In this document: piece after piece, positions 1 to 6,855 of the stretch | How the letters are laid out: every line of letters begins with the position of its first letter | How positions within the stretch are numbered: position 1 is the stretch's first letter | DNA from: MGBC108787 sp964430695 | GTDB taxonomy: Bacteria > Bacillota_I > Bacilli_A > RF39 > UBA660 | Length of the DNA stretch: 33,008 bases | Direction of reading: 5' to 3' | NCBI GenBank assembly: GCA_964430695.1 | Contig: CAYSFO010000010.1 | Location: forward strand, 1-33,008 | The notes under the pieces: model-generated | Seen by the model: the letters and a program-made list of their open reading frames with translations, nothing else | What the model was told of the DNA's origin: nothing | Database searches by the model: none | Program-made: the position numbers and the translations under genes

Positions 1-311
1 CCAATTTAGGAAAATGTACACAAGTAGATGCAAGACCTTTACCAGATAGTGTTTATCAAAAATATTTGAATCTATTAGAAAAAGAATTTGAAATCATAAA
101 GCCTAAAGTAATTATTCTTTTTGGCAATCAAGTGAGTTCTATTGTATTAGGGGAAAAAATTTCTGTATCAACTTGTCGTAAAAAAAGATTTACGAAAAAA
201 ATTAATGATCATAACTATCAATTTTATTCTGTTTATTATCCAATTGGAAATGGAAGATTTAATATAGACAAATCCATTGAAGATATAAAATGGATTATAG
301 AAAACAACTAA
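1..311 (+). CDS. uracil-DNA glycosylase superfamily protein, C-terminal part
   Basis: The reading frame is open from the window edge (codons from base 3) to the TAA at 309-311, so this is the 3' end of a longer gene. The visible 102 residues contain LGKC near the start, then KPKVIILFGNQV, which matches the central strand plus glycine turn of the family 4/5 uracil-DNA glycosylase fold, and later YYPIGNGR where that family usually has a HPS-type loop. Such enzymes remove uracil from DNA to start base-excision repair. The active-site N-terminal half is outside the window, so the catalytic residues cannot be checked. Family assignment is by pattern only. The altered C-terminal loop leaves open a diverged member with another substrate. 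Confidence 0.6.
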   Translation, partial: NLGKCTQVDARPLPDSVYQKYLNLLEKEFEIIKPKVIILFGNQVSSIVLGEKISVSTCRKKRFTKKINDHNYQFYSVYYPIGNGRFNIDKSIEDIKWIIENN

Positions 312-312
312 A

Positions 313-345
313 AAATTTACGATTTATTTCGTAAATTTTATTTAT
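313..345. terminator. bidirectional intrinsic terminator
   Basis: A perfect 9-bp stem, AAATTTACG (313-321) with CGTAAATTT (330-338), has an 8-base loop and A/T-rich flanks on both sides. It lies between the converging glycosylase-like gene and the minus-strand Nudix gene and overlaps the Nudix stop codon, so it probably ends both transcripts. Confidence 0.75.
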
Positions 346-907
346 TTTCTAAAATATAAGTTAGTAACATACCAACCGTTCGATCTTCATGAATTTTATG
401 TTGAACACATAACTCAATAATCTCTTTATAATCTTTCCAAACATAACCATCAACAAGTTCATTTTCTTCTAACTGCGGACCATTTTGGCTGATTTCATAA
501 TCAGTAATTTCGTAATAATACAAATCCCATATAACTCCAGCACCATCTTTGGAAACTTTTAATAATTTAGGATTATGAATAACAAGCCCAACTTCTTCTA
601 AAACTTCTTTTGGAACAGTTGCTTCTACATGTTCTAAAACATCATTTCGAATTATAGATTCTTTATAATCTTTTAAACTATCGAAAACTTTTCCACCTGG
701 TAAACGATAATCCCATCCATTTAATTCATAACGAAATTCTTTTGAAAGTAATATCTTTTTATTATGTTTATCAATGATTAAAGCACGTATTCCAGGAGGC
801 CTTCTAACCATTGTTCTTTTAATATTTCTTTTTTCTCCCTCAATAACAAACTCTTCTTCTGTTTCTAAAAATTCAAAAAAACCATTATTAAACACAGATT
901 TTTCCAA
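338..907 (-). CDS. Nudix hydrolase (ADP-ribose pyrophosphatase-like)
   Basis: Nudix enzymes hydrolyse nucleoside diphosphates linked to another group, using Mg2+ bound by the glutamates of the Nudix box. The protein shows LPGGKVFD, an unusually long loop of about 22 residues, then VPKEVLEEVGL, which is the REUxEExGU half of the box with Lys for Arg. The fold and the size of about 190 residues suit an ADP-ribose or sugar-nucleotide pyrophosphatase, but the substrate cannot be read from sequence. The start is uncertain. GTG at 916 sits right against AAGGAA, while TTG at 907 is well spaced from GGAAGTGA, so 907 was chosen. It is transcribed away from the MazG-like gene, with which it shares a divergent promoter region. 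Confidence 0.8.
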   Translation of the reverse strand: MEKSVFNNGFFEFLETEEEFVIEGEKRNIKRTMVRRPPGIRALIIDKHNKKILLSKEFRYELNGWDYRLPGGKVFDSLKDYKESIIRNDVLEHVEATVPKEVLEEVGLVIHNPKLLKVSKDGAGVIWDLYYYEITDYEISQNGPQLEENELVDGYVWKDYKEIIELCVQHKIHEDRTVGMLLTYILENK

Positions 908-992
908 TTGATTCACTTCCTTAAAAAAAGTATAACATATGTAATAAAAAGTTGAATACTATAACTATTAAAATTATTACAAAATATTGAAC

Positions 993-1022
993 TTGCTTTG
1001 GAAAACAAATGTTTGCTATAAT
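993..1022 (+). promoter_or_regulatory. sigma-A type promoter of the MazG-like gene
   Basis: TTGCTT (993-998) and TATAAT (1017-1022) are separated by 18 bases. The -10 lies a few bases upstream of the AGGTGA ribosome site of the gene starting at 1040. Confidence 0.6.
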
Positions 1023-1039
1023 AAATATAGGTGAGATTG

Positions 1040-1399
1040 ATGAATCAAAAAGAATTATTAGATCAAATAAAAAAAGAAGATAGCTTAAACGCTGTGCAAG
1101 ATTATATTAAAAAAGTAATTGCTTTAAGAGGTTTTGGAAATAATCCAATAGAAGAAGAATTCTTATTGCTTACAGAAGAGGTTGGGGAGCTTGCCAAAGC
1201 AATACGTAAGAAAAAATATACGATAGATAAAGCAAAAATAAAAAACTATGATAATATCGAAAGTGAAATAGCAGATGTTTTTATTGTATTAGCTTCTATT
1301 TGTAATCAATTGGATATCAATTTATATGAAGCTATTCTAGAAAAAGAAGAACAAAATATTGAGCGTTCATGGGAAAAGGTCGATGTAAATAATGAATAA
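1040..1399 (+). CDS. MazG-like nucleotide pyrophosphohydrolase
   Basis: This small all-helical protein of 119 residues carries the all-alpha NTP-PPase signature: EEVGEL in the middle, followed about 30 residues later by ESEIADVF, giving the ExxE...ExxD metal ligands. Family members hydrolyse (d)NTPs, often non-canonical ones, to monophosphates plus pyrophosphate. The start is the ATG at 1040, preceded by AGGTGA with a 5-base spacer. An upstream in-frame GTG at 1031 lies inside the ribosome site and is unlikely. The gene appears to be transcribed alone, ending at a strong hairpin. With the neighbouring Nudix and HAD nucleotidase genes it makes a small cluster for nucleotide clean-up. That is an inference from neighbours, not from shared transcription. 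Confidence 0.8.
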   Translation: MNQKELLDQIKKEDSLNAVQDYIKKVIALRGFGNNPIEEEFLLLTEEVGELAKAIRKKKYTIDKAKIKNYDNIESEIADVFIVLASICNQLDINLYEAILEKEEQNIERSWEKVDVNNE

Positions 1400-1431
1400 A
1401 AGCTACAATTTAATAACATTGTAGCTTTTTT
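1399..1431. terminator. intrinsic terminator
   Basis: The 11-bp stem AAAGCTACAAT (1399-1409) with ATTGTAGCTTT (1418-1428) is followed by a T run. It starts at the stop codon of the MazG-like gene. A-richness on the left suggests it may also serve the opposing HAD gene. Confidence 0.85.
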
Positions 1432-1445
1432 AAGGCTGATAGCTT

Positions 1446-2153
1446 TTATAATATTTCTGTTAATTGATATAATGTATCAATTTCGTAAGTAGGTTTATAT
1501 TCTTTAGGAAGATGATCATGATTGGGGTTAAACCAACAAGTATCAATGCTATTATTCATTCCTCCTAAAACATCACTCGTAAGTGAATCTCCTACCAAGA
1601 GAATTTCATTTTTATTGCATGGACATTCCTTTATAAGTTGTTCAAAAAACAATTTATGTGGTTTATTATATCCAACTTCTTCTGCACACACAATAATTGA
1701 GAACAAATCTTTTACTTGAATAATTTCTAATTTTTTAAATATTAATTTTTTAATACCATTAGTTGCAATAACTAATTTATACTTTTCTTTTAACTTTTCT
1801 AATGTTTCACGAGCGCCATCAAATGGTACAATACAGTTTTCTATAGCATCCGTATATAAGTGATATATAGAAACAGCAGTATCGTAATCAATTCCAGTAT
1901 CTGAAAAAAATTTATAAAAACGCATAGAACGAACATAAGTAACCCAATCTTCTATATCATTTGGTATAGGTATTTTGCCACTTTCCCAATCATGCCAATA
2001 TTGACTATCAAATTGAATAAATGCATTTCCCAGTTCATCAGTATAAGAAATTCCTAAACTCTCTGTCACTTTAGAAATGGCATATTTTCTGGCCGCACCA
2101 TCATCAACTAAAGTATCATCTATGTCAAAAGCAATCACTTTATATTTATTCAT
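1446..2153 (-). CDS. HAD-family pyrimidine 5'-nucleotidase, YjjG/YfnB type
   Basis: The 235-residue protein has all HAD phosphatase motifs: FDIDDTLVDD at the N-terminus (nucleophile and acid Asp), ATNG (motif II), a Lys in GYNKPHKLFF (motif III), and VGDSLTSDV (motif IV). The sequence CWFNP just after motif IV is typical of the YjjG/YfnB subgroup, which dephosphorylates non-canonical pyrimidine nucleotides and so protects DNA from mutagenic bases. A helical cap lies between motifs I and II, as in subfamily IA. The start is the ATG at 2153, preceded by GGTGATTTT on the minus strand. It faces away from the Ppx/GppA-like gene. Substrate is inferred from the family. Confidence 0.85.
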   Translation of the reverse strand: MNKYKVIAFDIDDTLVDDGAARKYAISKVTESLGISYTDELGNAFIQFDSQYWHDWESGKIPIPNDIEDWVTYVRSMRFYKFFSDTGIDYDTAVSIYHLYTDAIENCIVPFDGARETLEKLKEKYKLVIATNGIKKLIFKKLEIIQVKDLFSIIVCAEEVGYNKPHKLFFEQLIKECPCNKNEILLVGDSLTSDVLGGMNNSIDTCWFNPNHDHLPKEYKPTYEIDTLYQLTEIL

Positions 2154-2270
2154 AAAATCACCATATGCAATATTTTAACATAAGAAGTAATTCATTGAAA
2201 AGGGAAAAGGGGCTTAGAAAAAACTATACAAAAGTTATTATTTTATTTTATAATGAAATTAGGTGATAAA

Positions 2271-3173
2271 ATGAAGGAATATTATATTGATTTAGGATCT
2301 TCTACGATAAAAGTTTATGAATATAATGGAGAGCTTACTTTATTAGAAGAACACTCTATCTACTTTAAAAACGATTTTTCTAAGGAATTAGGAATTAGCG
2401 AAAGGAATAAAAAAGAATTATTTACGTATTTTAAAGAGCTAAAAGAAAAGTATAATTTTACTTATGAAAATACCAATATTTTTGTAACAGGTATTTTTAG
2501 AGAACTAATTCAAGAAAGAAAAAAAGAATTAGTTTGTGATTTTAATAATGAACTTGATTTACATTTTAATATTATTAGCCATGGTATTGAAAATTACTAT
2601 TTAGGAAAAGCGACAGAAAATGATTATAATAATAAAAAAGTTATGATTATAAATATGGGTGGTAAAACGACAGAACTAATTACATTTTGTGAAGGGAAAA
2701 TTACAGAACGTAAAAATTTAGTAGTAGGAGTTGCTGATTTAATGAATGCTTTTCCTAAAGTGAATGAAAGTATTAGTGAAGTTACAATAGAAGAAATGAA
2801 TCAATTTGTCAAAGAAAAATTAAAAGATGTATCTTTTGACAAAGATTATGATTGTGCCATATTTACTGGTGGAGAAGAAAGATTTGAAAAACTAACGGAT
2901 TTTGCATTAGAACCAAACGATTTATTTGACGATAGCATTCATAAATACAAAGTATCTTATGCTAATTATGTAAGTGGCACAGAAAAAGTATTTTTTGATG
3001 AAAAATATAGTTTAGAAAATCTATACAAACTGATGCCAGGCAATCCAAAATGGATGGACGGGGCAAGACCAGGTGCAATTATACCACTTGCTATATTTGA
3101 TTTAGCAAATATTAAAACAATTATTCCTTCTGATGTGAATTTAATAAACGGCGTTATTAATGATTTAAAATAG
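2271..3173 (+). CDS. Ppx/GppA-like actin-fold (ASKHA) protein
   Basis: The N-terminus YYIDLGSSTIKVYEY is a phosphate-1 loop of the actin/Hsp70/sugar-kinase fold, and MIINMGGKTTELITF around residue 130 is the second phosphate loop. The order and spacing, with a TGIFREL segment between, resemble the first domain pair of exopolyphosphatase/pppGpp phosphatase proteins. The length of 300 residues matches a two-domain Ppx without C-terminal extensions. The usual DIGGGS motif has become NMGGKT, so phosphatase activity is not certain and another ASKHA role is possible. The start at 2271 follows AGGTGATAAA; an in-frame ATG at 2253 lies upstream of that ribosome site. A TATAAT-like -10 is near 2247. 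Confidence 0.6.
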   Translation: MKEYYIDLGSSTIKVYEYNGELTLLEEHSIYFKNDFSKELGISERNKKELFTYFKELKEKYNFTYENTNIFVTGIFRELIQERKKELVCDFNNELDLHFNIISHGIENYYLGKATENDYNNKKVMIINMGGKTTELITFCEGKITERKNLVVGVADLMNAFPKVNESISEVTIEEMNQFVKEKLKDVSFDKDYDCAIFTGGEERFEKLTDFALEPNDLFDDSIHKYKVSYANYVSGTEKVFFDEKYSLENLYKLMPGNPKWMDGARPGAIIPLAIFDLANIKTIIPSDVNLINGVINDLK

Positions 3174-3184
3174 ATTTAAACAAT

Positions 3185-3208
3185 AAAAAAAGACTTAGTT
3201 ACTAAGTC
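3185..3208 (-). terminator. intrinsic terminator of the CapA-family gene
   Basis: The stem GACTTAG (3192-3198) with CTAAGTC (3202-3208) has a 3-base loop and an A run to its left, which reads as a U run on the minus strand. It overlaps the stop codon of the minus-strand gene. Confidence 0.75.
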
Positions 3209-4361
3209 CCAATGTTCCTACTTGAATTGTAGGATCATTTTTATTTACAATCTCTTCATAATTCATTTTAATCGTTTCATAATCTTGTAAAAGTTCATTT
3301 GTTAATTTATAAAAAGGAATGACTCGAAATTCTCGGTACGAACCATTATGATAGGTATATAATAAATCACCTTTAATATTATCAATAGAAATAGTACTTG
3401 CGTTATTTTCAACAACTTTATGAATATCTAAAGAAGCCAGTAAACCAATTCTTTTTTGAATTCCATCTTGAGCAGAAATAAAATTTCCTAAGGAATAAAT
3501 AACAACCGTTTTTCCAATATGCTCTATCGGTTGAATCACATGAGGATGAGACCCAATGACAATATCAACACCTAAATCCGCTAAAAATTGTGCTTGGTTT
3601 CTTTGTTCATCGGTAGGAGTATGCGTATATTCAATACCCCAGTGCATGGCTACGATAACAATGTCGACTTTATCTCGAACGGCTTCCACTTCTTTTTTTA
3701 TATTTTCTTCGTTAATAAGATTAACTAAATATTCTTTTCCATTGGGTACAGGAATTCCATTCGTTCCGTAGGTATAGGCAAGAAATGCATAGGTAATACC
3801 ATTTTTTTCGCCAATATGACTTCTTGCTTGGTCTTCAAAAGAATCATAACTACCAGCTGTCATTATATTGGACTTTTCTCTCCAATAAGCAACTGAATTT
3901 AAAATGGCATTTTCTCCTCGGTCCAATGTATGATTATTGGCAAGACTAACTAAATCAAATCCAGCTTTAATAAAAGCATTTCCAACTTCTTGTGGAGAAT
4001 TAAATCTGGGATAAGTGGATAAGCCAAGTTCTACTCCTCCCAAAACAGTTTCTTGATTATAATACGCTAAATCATACGTTTGAATAATATCTGCAATATC
4101 CACAAATTGAGAATCATAATTATAACTTCCATTACTTTGTTTTCCATCATTGTATACACCACTATGATATAAGGCATCCCCAACCATGCCTAAAGATAAA
4201 TGATATTCTTCTTTTTGGTTTTCAGGACTAAGCTCTTCTGTCTCCTCTTGTATCTCTACTGACTGAGGATGAAACATTTTACTTTCATATAAATAAAAAG
4301 TACCGCCGATGATTAATAGAATAAAAGAAAGAATAAAAAATAACTTGTTAAACTTTTTCAT
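3195..4361 (-). CDS. CapA-family (PGA_cap) membrane-anchored protein
   Basis: A short basic N-terminus and one hydrophobic segment (about residues 6-25) suggest a signal anchor with the rest outside the cell. The external domain carries CapA/PGA_cap motifs: GMVGDALYH, NQETVLGG, a metal-ligand-like LANNHTLDRG, AMHWG, and GSHPHVIQPIE followed by YSLGNF. These belong to the calcineurin-like phosphoesterase fold. In Bacillus, CapA is part of poly-gamma-glutamate capsule export, but in most Bacillota a lone capA-like gene has no known substrate, and no capB/C/D genes are nearby. The ATG at 4361 is preferred because GGAGG precedes it by 5 bases; the upstream ATG at 4373 lies within the ribosome site. 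Confidence 0.85.
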   Translation of the reverse strand: MKKFNKLFFILSFILLIIGGTFYLYESKMFHPQSVEIQEETEELSPENQKEEYHLSLGMVGDALYHSGVYNDGKQSNGSYNYDSQFVDIADIIQTYDLAYYNQETVLGGVELGLSTYPRFNSPQEVGNAFIKAGFDLVSLANNHTLDRGENAILNSVAYWREKSNIMTAGSYDSFEDQARSHIGEKNGITYAFLAYTYGTNGIPVPNGKEYLVNLINEENIKKEVEAVRDKVDIVIVAMHWGIEYTHTPTDEQRNQAQFLADLGVDIVIGSHPHVIQPIEHIGKTVVIYSLGNFISAQDGIQKRIGLLASLDIHKVVENNASTISIDNIKGDLLYTYHNGSYREFRVIPFYKLTNELLQDYETIKMNYEEIVNKNDPTIQVGTLGLSN

Positions 4362-4455
4362 ATACTCCTCCATATAATTAACAATTAAATTATAGCATCA
4401 CAAAAAAGAAAAGAAAATTAATAAAAAGCATATTTCTTTCACTCAATCTAAAACT

Positions 4456-4506
4456 TTTGACAACTTTTGTCAAATTCCTTGTATTCATAAGGAATTTATT
4501 TATAAT
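4456..4506 (+). promoter_or_regulatory. promoter with two dyads upstream of the 4540 gene
   Basis: TTGTAT (4479-4484) and TATAAT (4501-4506) are 16 bases apart. A perfect dyad TTTGACAA/TTGTCAAA with a 3-base centre lies at 4456-4474, just upstream of the -35. A second dyad TTCCTT/AAGGAA (4475-4480, 4489-4494) straddles the -35. This layout looks like an operator region, but no regulator gene is next to it. Confidence 0.5.
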
Positions 4507-4539
4507 ACAAACCTCGAACTACAGAAGGGGGAAAATTGT

Positions 4540-5286
4540 ATGGCAAATACTAATGGCTTTGACAATGAATACATGTTTGTGAAATACCTAAATAAGAAAA
4601 AAATAAAAGAATTGCATCCAGAATTCAGAGAACTATTTGATTACTTATTTGCAAATGAAAAGGAGGAAAGTACAATATCCTGCTGGAGAAACCATTATAA
4701 ACAAAAAACAGATATTTTCATAAAGGTAAATGAAGTATTGAAAGGAATTAGTATAAAAAAAGGAAGTAAGAATTCAGTACATATTGATAGTATTTCAGAA
4801 TTTACTAACTTTCTATATCGTAATGGGATACCTATAGAAATCATTACTGCTTATCGAAAATATCATTTTGCAGATGGTACAACAAATGGAAGAGGAAGTA
4901 TAAGAGTTTCGGTGGAAGAGTATAAACAACTCCATCAAGAGGAAATTGATAAAATTAATCAATATTTTAACACAGAAGAAATGTTAAAATTAGCAGTAGA
5001 AAGATTTGTATTAAAAGGGAATAATTCAAATTTCATGATAGATGCATTGCTTTACGGCGAACCAAACAATTTCTTATGGTTAACTAAAGAAGAAATTTAT
5101 AATTTTTTAGTGTCACAAACAAATATCTATAGTACAGCAGTTCACTTTGGTTCATTAACGGTACAACCAAAAACAAGATGTTTAAATTATAATAGTAAAT
5201 ATGAGCATGATAGATTTTGTGTACAAATAAAATGGTATAGTTTGTTTGATGATATTTTTAAAATAAAATTGAATAAAAAAGAATAA
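4540..5286 (+). CDS. hypothetical protein with possible PD-(D/E)XK nuclease-like motif
   Basis: This is a soluble 248-residue protein with no signal peptide or membrane segment. I recognise the general type as a lone hypothetical protein seen in various Bacillota but know no function. The segment KTDIFIKVNEVLKGISIKKG (about residues 61-80) has Asp followed, after a beta-strand-like stretch, by a strand ending in IKKG. That could be the D...(D/E/S)XK part of a restriction-endonuclease fold. Further conserved-looking parts are YHFADGTTNGRG, RFVLKG and a C-terminal DRFCVQIKWYSLFDD. No methyltransferase adjoins it, so a normal restriction-modification pair is not supported here. The ribosome site AAGGGGG precedes the ATG by 8 bases. 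The promoter region is rich in dyads. Confidence 0.45.
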   Translation: MANTNGFDNEYMFVKYLNKKKIKELHPEFRELFDYLFANEKEESTISCWRNHYKQKTDIFIKVNEVLKGISIKKGSKNSVHIDSISEFTNFLYRNGIPIEIITAYRKYHFADGTTNGRGSIRVSVEEYKQLHQEEIDKINQYFNTEEMLKLAVERFVLKGNNSNFMIDALLYGEPNNFLWLTKEEIYNFLVSQTNIYSTAVHFGSLTVQPKTRCLNYNSKYEHDRFCVQIKWYSLFDDIFKIKLNKKE

Positions 5287-5317
5287 GGCTAATAACGTGG
5301 ATTCGATAAAATGGCAT

Positions 5318-5344
5318 AAAAAAACGAACTATCTAAATAGTTCG
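5318..5344 (-). terminator. orphan terminator, probably the displaced tRNA-Gly terminator
   Basis: The stem CGAACTA (5325-5331) with TAGTTCG (5338-5344) has an A7 run on its left, so it is a minus-strand terminator. No minus-strand gene ends directly upstream of it. It sits 6 bases beyond the left 12-bp repeat of the mobile element. Restoring the uninterrupted site puts it just after the tRNA-Gly gene, so it was probably that gene's own terminator. Confidence 0.65.
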
Positions 5345-5350
5345 ATTATT

Positions 5351-5362
5351 CTCAATGGAGCG
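5351..5362. repeat. left attachment repeat (attL core)
   Basis: CTCAATGGAGCG is identical to the copy at the tRNA-Gly 3' end (11836-11847). Seven of its bases reproduce the tRNA 3' end including CCA on the minus strand. Confidence 0.7.
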
Positions 5363-5462
5363 TTCACAAAAGGGGTTATGCACACTTTTTAAAAAACAAA
5401 TTCCTTTGTATTTGATGTACTAATTATAACAATTATTTTAATTTAAAGCAATATTTAGGCAC

Positions 5463-5500
5463 AAAAAAAATGGACTATAGAAAATTTTTCTATAGTCCAT
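5463..5500 (-). terminator. strong intrinsic terminator of the 5490 gene
   Basis: A perfect 14-bp stem, ATGGACTATAGAAA (5470-5483) with its complement at 5487-5500, has a 3-base loop and an A8 run on the left. It overlaps the last codons of the minus-strand gene. Confidence 0.85.
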
Positions 5501-6029
5501 TTATAGCAAGTGGGTTAATACTTGTTACTTGATAATTTTCATCAATATTAAATACTATACTTTTAATCATATAGGATATAACATCACTATCAATATTTGC
5601 CAATTCCTTTTTAGGAATATAATTATAGATAATTTCTAAAATATTTTTAGAACTAAGATTATCACTTTTATAATGTAAAATAATCTTTTTTGCAATATCT
5701 TGAATTAAATTTTCATTTTTTGATAGTCCATCTTTAATTGCATTTATTTTTTCTTCTTCTATTACTGAATAATAATCTGTTTCAGTAACAAATACCCACT
5801 CATCACTAGGACATATCATTAAATCCAAAGGAATTAGAGAGGTTACTTTAGATAGTATAGAAGTATCATAAGGTTTAAATTCATCTTTCATAAGATCATC
5901 AACTAACAAATTAAAACTTTTATTGACTCTTATTTTTTTCTTATACATGTCTAACAAAATATCCATAATTCTTGTGGCTTCTTCTTCTAATAAAGATACA
6001 AGTTCTTCTTCTACTTCGTATGCTTTCAT
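5490..6029 (-). CDS. hypothetical protein of the mobile element
   Basis: This 179-residue acidic, mainly helical protein has no membrane segment, signal peptide or motif that I recognise. The N-terminus (MKAYEVEEELVSLLEEEA) looks like a short amphipathic helix. The ribosome site is strong (AAGGAGGAAGT before ATG). It is the first gene inside the left end of the element and is divergent from the HTH gene at 6169, with 139 bases of AT-rich, dyad-containing DNA between them. This arrangement is common for a regulated gene next to its repressor. It could be cargo or a maintenance function, and nothing in the sequence decides this. Confidence 0.55.
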   Translation of the reverse strand: MKAYEVEEELVSLLEEEATRIMDILLDMYKKKIRVNKSFNLLVDDLMKDEFKPYDTSILSKVTSLIPLDLMICPSDEWVFVTETDYYSVIEEEKINAIKDGLSKNENLIQDIAKKIILHYKSDNLSSKNILEIIYNYIPKKELANIDSDVISYMIKSIVFNIDENYQVTSINPLAINGL

Positions 6030-6168
6030 ACTTCCTCCTTTCTCAAAAATGCATAGTAGTAAAACTCCCTTATTTTCAATATAAAAACGGGTTATACCTT
6101 TCCACCTTTTATATGGACATATTTATACATTAAATATACCATAATATCAGTATCGGAGGTGGTTTAAC

Positions 6169-6420
6169 ATTAAGCATAAAACAAGAAAATTACTTGCAAA
6201 TAACATTATTTACTTTAGGCATAAAAATGATTGGTCACAAGAAATATTTGCTGATAAAATCAAATCAAGTCCAGCATATATTTCACAATTAGAAAATGCT
6301 AAAAGAAATGTTACTTCCGATTTTATTGATAAATTAGCAGACTCATTTGGTGTTGAACCACACGAACTATTTATCAAAAGAGATTCAATCAACAATAAGA
6401 GAGTTGATCAAAAGAAATAA
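6169..6420 (+). CDS. XRE/Cro-type HTH regulator, apparent ATT start
   Basis: The 83-codon frame encodes a clear helix-turn-helix domain of the lambda Cro/C1 (XRE) type. It contains WSQEIFADKIKSSPAYISQLE, with the expected Q at the start of helix 2, I/S spacing into the recognition helix, and an LADSFGVEPHELF ending. It should be a DNA-binding repressor controlling element genes. The frame has no ATG, GTG or TTG between its upstream stop (6142-6144) and the HTH. The only sensibly placed initiator is ATT at 6169, 9 bases after a strong GGAGG (6155-6159). That implies a rare ATT start or a start-codon mutation or base error. The gene is followed by its own terminator and is divergent from the 5490 gene. 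Confidence 0.75.
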   Translation: MKHKTRKLLANNIIYFRHKNDWSQEIFADKIKSSPAYISQLENAKRNVTSDFIDKLADSFGVEPHELFIKRDSINNKRVDQKK

Positions 6421-6445
6421 TTGGCGTTATTTCTTTTTATTTTTT
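6410..6445 (+). terminator. intrinsic terminator of the 6169 HTH gene
   Basis: The 11-bp stem AAAAGAAATAA (6410-6420) with TTATTTCTTTT (6427-6437) has a T-rich tail and begins at the stop codon. Confidence 0.75.
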
Positions 6446-6495
6446 ACTACAATGTCATTATATCATAGTCTTTTATAATTTCAGCAACAATATGC

Positions 6496-6516
6496 ATATA
6501 TATTCAGAATATATAT
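6496..6516. promoter_or_regulatory. 21-bp perfect dyad, candidate operator
   Basis: ATATATATTC (6496-6505) and GAATATATAT (6507-6516) are perfect inverted halves around one base. It lies between the two HTH genes, about 70 bases upstream of the second. That is a natural place for an XRE-dimer operator. Confidence 0.45.
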
Positions 6517-6583
6517 ACGACTCTTTTGTATTCGGCATAAATGATAAAATTGAAATGTAAGATGTGAACGTTAGGGGTGTATT

Positions 6584-6838
6584 ATGAATAAAAATGATAG
6601 CATTATAACTTATATAGATTACGGTTACATCAAATACGATATAAAACCTATTATGGAAAAGAAAAATTTAAGTAAAAATCAAATAGTAAAAAAAACAGGA
6701 CTTCATCATCAAGTAATTGAAAGATATATGAACGATTCTGTAACTAGATTTGATAGAGAAGTTTTGGCTAAACTATGTTATGTTTTAGATTGTAATTTAG
6801 ATGAAATCATTACCTATGTAAGACCAAAAGACAACTAG
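6584..6838 (+). CDS. small Cro/C1-type HTH regulator
   Basis: This 84-residue protein has a single HTH domain (about residues 20-78). Helix 1 contains IKPIMEKKNLSKNQIVKKTGLH, then a recognition helix VIERYMND and the closing helix LAKLCYVLDCNLDEIITY, the usual ending of the YozG/HTH_26 group of compact XRE regulators. It probably regulates genes of the mobile element. The ATG at 6584 follows AGGGGTG with good spacing. The 21-bp dyad at 6496-6516 lies upstream. It is a different subgroup from the 6169 regulator, so the element has two distinct HTH proteins, as in many phage- or ICE-like switches. Confidence 0.8.
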   Translation: MNKNDSIITYIDYGYIKYDIKPIMEKKNLSKNQIVKKTGLHHQVIERYMNDSVTRFDREVLAKLCYVLDCNLDEIITYVRPKDN

Positions 6839-6855
6839 TATTGTCTTTTTTTATC
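6826..6855. terminator. bidirectional terminator between HTH and mob genes
   Basis: The 9-bp stem AAAAGACAA (6826-6834) with TTGTCTTTT (6841-6849) has a T run after it and A-rich sequence before it. It separates two converging genes and abuts both stop codons. Confidence 0.8.

Noticed and set aside
3195..4361. Poly-gamma-glutamate capsule locus
   Set aside because: Only a CapA-like gene is present; capB, capC and related genes are absent from the neighbourhood.
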